This document shows positions 57,542-64,000 of a stretch of DNA of 64,000 nt, piece by piece. The notes under the pieces were generated by a model. It searched no databases. It was not told where the DNA came from and saw only the letters and a list, made by a program, of their open reading frames with translations. The stretch comes from Citrus sinensis (lineage: Eukaryota; Streptophyta; Magnoliopsida; Sapindales; Rutaceae), in assembly GCF_022201045.2 (NCBI RefSeq), contig NC_068564.1, positions 1,736,001-1,800,000 of the forward strand, read 5' to 3'. The position numbers were made by a program, and so were the translations under genes. Numbering within the stretch: position 1 is the stretch's first letter; each line of letters opens with the position of its first letter.

Positions 57542-59760
57542 ATGGTACCTCCATCTCTCTCAATTCATTGTGCATAATATATAATTTGTATCCTATGAAT
57601 CTACTTATTTGAATTTTATTAGTGACTTTTTTAAAATTTTTTAATTTATATTATCAGATTATTCCAGAGAAGAACCGCAAAGAAATCTGCAAGTACCTCT
57701 TCCAAGGTTCGTGTTTCACGATTTATTTTATTGAATAATGGGTTTGTGTTAGCTTGATTTGAGTACACTTCAATCTGAGTGTGTTTTATTTAATATTGCT
57801 AGATCTCATATTTATCAAAATATGACAGCTATGTATTAAGTACTTGTATTTCGCTCAATACAATTGAGTGTCTTATTGTTTTGCCGAGAAATATATGTTT
57901 TTCTTTGGTTGTTTCTGTGTAGAAAAATCAACTACCTAGTGAAGTATCATAATATGCATAATTAAGTGGTTTTTTTGATCTCATGCTTTTCATGTTCTAT
58001 TAGAAGATACTTTAACTATGTTGTAAACACTTTTATTTGGGGGTTTTTTATTTAAATATACCCCATTTGTCCTTAAATGCCAAATCTATACCCCATTGCA
58101 TATATATACCTCCAAAAAGTGTAAAAAGTCAAAAATAACCTAAAAAAATCATCTATTTACGTTTGTTTTCTCTCATGACTTCTATATAATAACACAACCA
58201 AAGTCGAGTATACTCGACTTTTTACCCGACTTAATTAAAAGGAAAATTTTCATTTCAATTTAAGTCGAGTATTCTCAACCAATTACCGAACTTCAATGAA
58301 AAGTCAAGAATTTTTGCTGAATGAATATTGGGTAAAGTTAAATTAAAGTCAGGTATTCTCAACTCTTTACTCGACTTACTTGAAAAAATCAAGAATTTTT
58401 CAGATAATTTTTTATTTTAATTGAAGTCGAGTATTCTCGACTATTTACCCGACTAACATGAAAAAGTCGAGAATTTATGCTGAATTATTAATTGTGTATG
58501 GTTTGGTTGAAGTCGAGTATACTCGACCATTTACCCGACTTCGAGGAGTTGGGTTTAGTTTTATGAGGATTTAGTTGTGGTTATTTTTGTACTTTCTCTA
58601 ATTTTTTAGAGTATATATGTGTAAAATTTAAGAGTGTTATAATTTTAGGTATATATTGGGTATTTTGAAGGGAATGGGGTACATCCCACACAATTCTCCC
58701 TTTATTTGGCTCAATGTGATTGTTTTGTCGATTGACAATATATAGTGAAAACGCCCAAATATTATTGGTTGCTGAGAAAATTCCAGAAAATGATGCTATA
58801 TCTAGACTAGGATCATGATTGGGCTTGCATAAGAACTTGATTCGGTTAAAACTGAAATTGATAAAATAATGTGGTACTGCAATTCTTGTTAGTTGAATTA
58901 AATTTGCTTTGAATCCACAGAGGGAGTATGCTATGCAAAGAAGGATTATAATCTTGCGAAGCACCCAGAAATCGATGTTCCAAACCTGCAGGTGATTAAG
59001 CTGATGCAGAGCTTCAAATCTAGGGAGTATGTTCGTGAGACATTTGCGTGGATGCACTATTATTGGTACCTTACGAATGATGGGATTGAGTTTTTGAGGA
59101 CTTACCTCAATCTTCCATCAGAAATTGTTCCTGCTACCTTGAAGAAATCCGCTAAGCCAGCTGGTCGCCCGATGGGTGGACCTGGTGGTGATCGTCCAAG
59201 GTATATTTTACTTTATTTCTCATTCCTATTTTGGACTTTGTTTGTTTTTCTTGTTGAATTAATTTTTCTTGTTCTCTTGGTATGTGATTAATGTTTCTCA
59301 ATATTTTACTTTAGGGGCCCACCTCGTTTTGATGGAGACCGACCGAGGTTTGGTGACCGTGAAGGGTACCGTGGTGGTCCTCGTGGTGGTGACTTTGGTG
59401 GTGAGAAAGGTGGAGCCCCTGCTGATTTCCAGCCATCCTTCAGGGTAATTTTACTTCCACCAAGTTCTTACATTTTCTATAGATATACATTCGGTAAAGT
59501 AATCCATGGTTGCAATAAGAGCTTGCTTCTTATTATCATGGTTTTGTGAATTAGTCTGTTTCATGTGAATTGTTAAACCACATAATTTAAAAAGAAAGAA
59601 AGAAAAAGGCTAACGGTTTGTAACTTGGCCTTGACTAATTCCACCTTTATATTTTTACTCACCTGTTCTTTTTGTTCTTCAGGGTTCTGGTGGAAGACCT
59701 GGTTTTGGTCGCGGAGGTGGAGGCTATGGTGCAGCTCCATCAGGTTCAGGATTTCCTTGA
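57542..59760 (+). CDS. RPS10: 40S ribosomal protein S10 (eS10)
   Basis: Five exons close in frame: 57542-57544 (ATG only), 57658-57706, 58921-59200, 59315-59444, 59683-59760, giving 179 residues. [60 protein letters not shown] and [20 protein letters not shown] are the strongly conserved eS10 core. The C-terminus is a Gly/Arg-rich tail ([35 protein letters not shown]). It is part of the small subunit near the mRNA entry/beak. A one-codon first exon is usual for such plant genes. Intron 2 (1.2 kb) carries a transposon, copy B of the palindromic-module element. Confidence 0.97.
58041..58700. mobile_element. Palindromic-module MULE-like element, copy B (RPS10 intron 2)
   Basis: 660 bp between exact 9-bp duplications TTTATTTGG (58032-58040 and 58701-58709). 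It begins GGGTTTTTTATTTAAATATA and ends GGGGTACATCCCACACAATT then CTCCC. The interior has about five modules built around AGTCGAGTATACTCGACT (a perfect 18-base palindrome at about 58203) and TTACCCGACTT. The 9-bp duplication and GGG/CCC ends suggest a Mutator-like non-autonomous element. It is shorter than copy A by loss or gain of modules. Confidence 0.8.
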
Positions 59761-60019
59761 AGTTAAGGCCGGTTTGCTTAGTTCATGTTTGCCCCAAATT
59801 AGTGTTTCAAGTCTTTAGAACAAGTCTAATGCCTTTGTTGAATTTTCTATAGTATTTCTGTAAGCTTTAAAGTACAATATTAAGTTCATTATGAGATCTT
59901 CAGTTTTTCCTCAGCATGGCTGTTGGTTTAAATGGAACCCTCATCAGTATTTGCATTATGGTTACGGCAGTTGTATTTTGATATTTCGTATAAGTGTCAT
60001 TCTATGGTGCTGTGATTAA
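59761..60019. other. RPS10 3' region
   Basis: The probable 3' UTR runs to about 59900-60000. No gene was seen. Confidence 0.4.
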
Positions 60020-60128
60020 AGTTATGGCATCAATACCGTAAGTCAACATAAATTATGTAAATGAAACATAAAACTTGTAAACTTAACATAAAATTCGTAA
60101 ATCAACATTAATTGTAAAATTAAAAATA

Positions 60129-60621
60129 GGGTTATTATTATTTCACTATTTTAAAAATTGTCAAATATCAAATGATTATAATAAGTATTTTTTTTAATTA
60201 TTTTTCTACTATATATTTATAAAAATATTATTTTATTACTTTTTCGTTATAACCGTTAGTTGACTAGTTAGTTGATTAATAAAATATCAATTTCACTCTT
60301 CATGATTTAAAAAAAAAAACTTGAAACTTATTTATAAAATAAATTTGTAATATATTTATTAAAATGGATATATAATACAAATATAATTCTTCTTGCTGGA
60401 ATTATGATATATGGATTATAAATTTATCTTGTTATTTTTTTTATCATTAAAGGTAAAATTGGTATTTTATTAGTCAGCTAACAGGTCAATTAATAGTTGT
60501 AACGAAAAAGTAATAAAATGATATTTTTATAAAGATATAGAAGGAAAATGATAGGAGACAATATTTGTTGTAGTCATTTGATATTTGAAAAATTTTTAAA
60601 GTGATAAAATGATAATAACCC
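60129..60621. mobile_element. Foldback MITE with 9-bp duplication
   Basis: 493 bp between exact TTAAAAATA copies (60120-60128, 60622-60630). The left end GGGTTATTATTATTTCACTA and right end TGATAATAACCC are inverse; most of the element folds back, including GTTAGTTGACTAGTTAGTTG against its inverse on the right. Mutator-like by duplication length. Confidence 0.75.
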
Positions 60622-60865
60622 TTAAAAATAAGATTTGTAAATGAAAGGTAAAATGAATAAATTGATATAAAATTGGTAAATTTATATATTATTAGTAAAT
60701 AAAACAAAAATATGTAAATAAACATTAAGTGCATGATAAAATATAAATTTTAAAAATTAAACATAAGATTTGTAAATGAAACATAAAACAAGTGAATTAA
60801 TATAAAACTAGTAAGTTGATGTATTATTAGTAAACAAAATAAAAACTTGAAAATATAATTTAAAA

Positions 60866-61600
60866 GGAAAAATATCCACCGTCTACTCGTTTTTTTCAAT
60901 TTTTTTTAAAAATACACAACTCTTTTTTTTTTTGTTAGAATTCACCTAAAGTTACATTTTATTTCACTTTTCCACTTCCATTTGGAATCCGTTAAGAAAA
61001 CTAACGGAAACTTTAAAAAATGATTATTTTACCCTCAAAACGAAAATTACAATTTCACCCTAAAAAATGCCAAAAATAATAAGATTTAATGATGAATATC
61101 ATTATTGGTACGTTAATGAAGCACAGAAAAATCTTAACTATTAAAGATTATAACTCAATGAATAATAAAACTCTACTTATCTTAAATTCAATTGATGGTT
61201 TGCGAGATTAAGTTATTTTTAATACTGCTGTTATAATTTAGCATTTTAATTACAGACATATTTTTTTAAAAAAACCCTGCATTTGATGGTTGTGAAATTA
61301 ATTTCTTTATTAACCCATTGGGAAAATAATTAGATTTAACCTGATTATTTTTGGCAGTTTTTAGGGTAAAATTATAATTTTCGTTTTGAGGGGTAAAATG
61401 GTCATTTTTTAAAGTTTCTGTTAGTTTTCTTAACGGATTCTAAACATAATTTTAAGTTTTCGTTAGTTTTCTTAACAGATTCCAAACGGAAGTAGAAAAG
61501 TGAAACAAAATGTAACTTTAGGTGGATTCCAGCTAAAAAAAAAAGAAATTGTGTATTTTTGAAAAAGTTAGAAAAAACGGGTGGACGGTAGATATTTTTT
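60866..61600. mobile_element. Foldback MITE with 10-bp duplication
   Basis: 735 bp between exact TAATTTAAAA copies (60856-60865, 61601-61610). The left end GGAAAAATATCCACCGTC and right end GACGGTAGATATTTTTT are near-inverse; arms exceed 200 bp (GGAATCCGTTAAGAAAACTA, TTTACCCTCAAAACGAAAAT and their inverses). The right arm has an extra copy of the GTTAGTTTTCTTAACGGATTC segment. Mutator-like. Confidence 0.75.
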
Positions 61601-62210
61601 TAATTTAAAACTAGTAAATCAACATTAATTGTAAAATAAAATATAAATTTTGGAAATGAAAAAAAAGACTTGTAAAGAAAAGGTAAAATAAATAAATTAT
61701 TGTAAAATTGATAAATTGATGTATTATTTGTAAATAAAATAAAAATTTATAAATATAATATAAAACTAGTAAATCAACATTAAACGCAAAATAAAACATA
61801 AATTTTGGAAATTGAGCATAAGATTTGTAAATGGAAGGTAACACAAGTAAATTAATATAAAATTAGTAAATTAACGTCATTTTTTAATTACATCCAATCT
61901 TAGAGCTATTTACTCGATTAAATGATAAACAAAATAAAAACTTACAAATATAACATAAAATTAGTAAAACAATACTAATTGTGAAATAAGACATAAATTT
62001 GAGAAATAGAATATAAGACTTTTAAAAAGAATGTAAAACAAGTAAGTCACTATAAAACTAGTAAATTGATGTATTATTGATAAATAAAGTGAAAACTTAC
62101 AAATATGACGTAAAATAAGTAAATCAACACTAAGTGCAAAATAAAACATAAATTTTGTAGATTCTGCCTAAAACTTAAGAATAAAAGATAAAATATTTAA
62201 ATTATTGTGA

Positions 62211-63694
62211 GAGTTTTTGCTAAAAAAAAAATCACAATTGAAAATAAAAACTCATTATAATGTTTATTACCTTATATATTTATTGATTTTTTTTATTTAA
62301 ATTGAATAATGCTACTTTTGCATTTATGTGATACATGTGATGTTTTTTATTAAGGGTGAAATTCGTTTTCAAAATTGGATCTTGAAAAAAAAATATTATT
62401 TTAGTATCTTTTATAGTTGTTGTAGGATGAAATTATTTAGTATCATTCTACACTTCCTCAACAACCTAAATGGTATTTAAGTGCAAATAAAAAGTTTAAA
62501 ACTACATGAAGTATGTGTATGACTCAAAATTAGATATAATTTTATTGCTATATCATATGTGTGTCTAGTAATATAAGATTTTTTTTTAAAAAATTTCTTG
62601 ATCCATATCAAGATAAATAATTGTGCTTAATTAACTTGTGTAATAAATACATATTATTATAGAAAATTGGAAAAAAATATATACAAATATCATAGAATAC
62701 ATATAGAATTTATGGTTAAATCAATTCAATAAAAACTTATTCCACTTTTTTTAGCATAATTTTTTTGTTTAATTAATGAATAATTTTTTCTTTATTTAAT
62801 TTAAAGAAAATATTTTTTGTATATATAAAAAATATTTGTCACTAAAATTCTCTAAAAACAATATTAAAATTTTTAAATAATTAATAATCTTATATAAATT
62901 TATTAATTTTAGTTTACGTTTATTAATTCTATACATAATTTATAATACTTATATTTATCACCATATTAATACCATAATTTCCGATAATACTTATATTTAT
63001 CACCATATTAATACCATAATTTCCGTTACGGCATCATAAAATTTTCCTTGGATCGAATAAACATGTCTGGCATTTGCACTCTATTACCATTGGGTGGAAC
63101 CTGAATCTGAGACCTTCCCTTTAACTCATCCCCTGTATCAGCTTGCAAATTTCACCCTATCACTTCTCATTAACCGTACGGTTATTCCCGAGAAGATTGT
63201 TAAATATTATTAAGTCAAATTGACTTGAATCATTATTAGTCTCGAAAGGCAGTGAAAAACATTCGCGGGGCAATGTGCCAAATGTCCAAATGTATGCTTA
63301 GCAACTGATCAAAGCTAGACATGCCCGTTCTGCCTCAAGAATGTTTTGTGCGTTCGAGCAGTTCCTGCAAGGGCAGTTTGAGGCAATTGATCAAGGCTAA
63401 TATAATTTCAGAACGCTGATGCCAGAGAAGAGATAATTAACATTCTAGTGGATTAGTAGTTGGACTTGGACGTAAAGCTAGGGAACTCATTTTACATTAA
63501 CTCTATAGGCAAGATACAACTTGGTGAAAATCAGAAACAAAAACACCATCTATGACCTTGCAAATCAAAAAACAAAAGACACAAGACACTAACAGACAGA
63601 CACAAAAGGGACACTTGGTACCCTGGAACGACACAACCTTTGCCCAATAACAGAGACCCGATTACTCAAGAATAATATGACATATATTAACTCC
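62211..63694. other. Intergenic region before HSP90
   Basis: AT-rich, with a 42-bp perfect tandem duplication at 62942-62983 and 62984-63025 (starting ATAATACTTATATTTATCAC). The last 250 bp is probably the HSP90 3' UTR. No gene was seen. Confidence 0.5.
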
Positions 63695-64000
63695 TCAATC
63701 AACCTCCTCCATCTTGCTCTCCTCAGCCCCATCTTCCTCCAAAGCAGGCATGTCGGTGTCTTCATCAGCATTCTCTTCTTCATCAATGCTCAGACCCAAT
63801 TTCAACATCCTGTGAATCCTGGAACCAAATGTGTTTGGATCATCAAGGCTGAACCCAGAGGTCAAGAGGGCAGTCTCAAAGAGCAGCATCGTGAGATCCT
63901 TCACCGACTTGTCATTCTTGTCAGCTTCAGCTCTCTTTCTGAGCTCCTCCATGATTCCATTGTCAGGGTTGATTTCCATTGTCTTCTTGCTTGACATGTA
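63695..64000 (-). CDS. HSP90-1: Cytosolic HSP90, C-terminal end (partial)
   Basis: About 101 codons before the stop; the rest lies beyond the window edge. [40 protein letters not shown] and [20 protein letters not shown] are the dimerisation end of HSP90. The protein ends SKMEEVD, the MEEVD tail that binds TPR co-chaperones (HOP, and plant SGT1/FKBP partners), which marks the cytosolic form. The start of the gene is not visible. Assignment to HSP90.1 rather than HSP90.2-4 rests on gene order (At5g52640). Confidence 0.93.
   Translation of the reverse strand, partial: YMSSKKTMEINPDNGIMEELRKRAEADKNDKSVKDLTMLLFETALLTSGFSLDDPNTFGSRIHRMLKLGLSIDEEENADEDTDMPALEEDGAEESKMEEVD

Larger units (their letters stand above)
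60020..62210. repeat. AT-rich tandem array of about 150-165 bp units
   Basis: Units carry AAAACTAGTAAATCAACATT, then AAAATAAAACATAAATTTT, then AAGACTTGTAAATG and TTGATGTATTATTAGTAAAT. Clear unit starts are at about 61608, 61760, 61948 and 62112; worn units lie at 60020-60128 and 60622-60865. Two foldback MITEs (60129-60621, 60866-61600) have split it. It is diverged minisatellite-like DNA, non-coding; its long minus-strand frames are chance. Confidence 0.75.

Noticed and set aside
58581-59057. Minus-strand open frame of 158 codons
   Set aside because: It lies opposite RPS10 exon 3 and the transposon in intron 2; composition is that of an antisense shadow.
60486-62149. Hydrophobic minus-strand frames in the AT-rich array
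   Set aside because: Repeated Phe/Leu/Ile-rich frames arise from A/T-rich tandem DNA; no starts or splice sites in order.
1-64000. CRISPR arrays, operons or bacterial-type systems
   Set aside because: The window is plant nuclear DNA with spliced genes; no such array was seen.

Overview
This window is nuclear DNA from a flowering plant, almost certainly a eudicot. It is AT-rich and gene-dense. Genes have many short GT-AG introns, plant-only families (SABATH methyltransferase, PPR, REVEILLE, PAM68-like, HPP/HIPP metal-domain proteins, Tic22-like), and small non-autonomous transposons between genes and in introns. A rosid such as Citrus would fit, but that is a guess from general look and is not proven here. 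I rebuilt exons by hand from reading frames and splice sites; for most genes the phases close exactly.

Layout. 0-2.4 kb: remains of an F-box gene cluster (a broken minus-strand gene, a fragment at the left edge, and an inverted 3' fragment at 2.2 kb). 3.0-6.4 kb: Tic22-like gene (minus, 8 exons). 7.8-9.6 kb: SABATH carboxyl methyltransferase (minus). 10.7-11.3 kb: foldback Mutator-like MITE. 11.5-13.3 kb: EMB1417-like PPR protein (minus), head to head with an At3g49140-like gene (plus, 11 exons, 14.1-18.4 kb). 18.8-19.9 kb: intronless SARD4 (minus). 20.6-26.8 kb: PrimPol (minus, 14 exons). 28.5-31.7 kb: DUF21/CBS membrane protein (plus, 13 exons). 32.3-41.8 kb: tandem cluster of three heavy-metal-domain genes (minus). 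One is whole, one has its 3' end split by a solo LTR, and one is decayed; PAM68L (plus) sits between the first and second and SINEs lie among them. 45.6-48.6 kb: RVE6 clock gene (plus). 49.5-54.3 kb: large gene with an eIF4E-binding-like motif and an internal frameshift (minus). 57.5-59.8 kb: RPS10 (plus). 60-62.2 kb: AT-rich tandem array carrying two foldback MITEs. 63.7-64 kb: 3' end of an HSP90 gene (minus).

From SARD4 to HSP90 the gene order matches, as I recall it, Arabidopsis chromosome 5 At5g52810 to At5g52640 (SARD4, PrimPol, CBS-DUF21, PAM68L, HMA cluster, RVE6, RPS10, HSP90.1). This supports the identities and marks a conserved block. The genes do not form one pathway: several products are plastid-directed or act in plastids (Tic22-like, PPR, At3g49140-like, SARD4, PAM68L), and SARD4 and SABATH enzymes belong to defence/hormone chemistry.

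The least expected structures are: two related elements with 9-bp-duplication-style ends whose interiors are arrays of the palindrome AGTCGAGTATACTCGACT, lying in introns of PrimPol and RPS10; a solo LTR that removes the CaaX tail of a metal-domain protein; a tRNA-derived SINE with an internal 162-bp duplication; and the eIF4E-binding-like gene.
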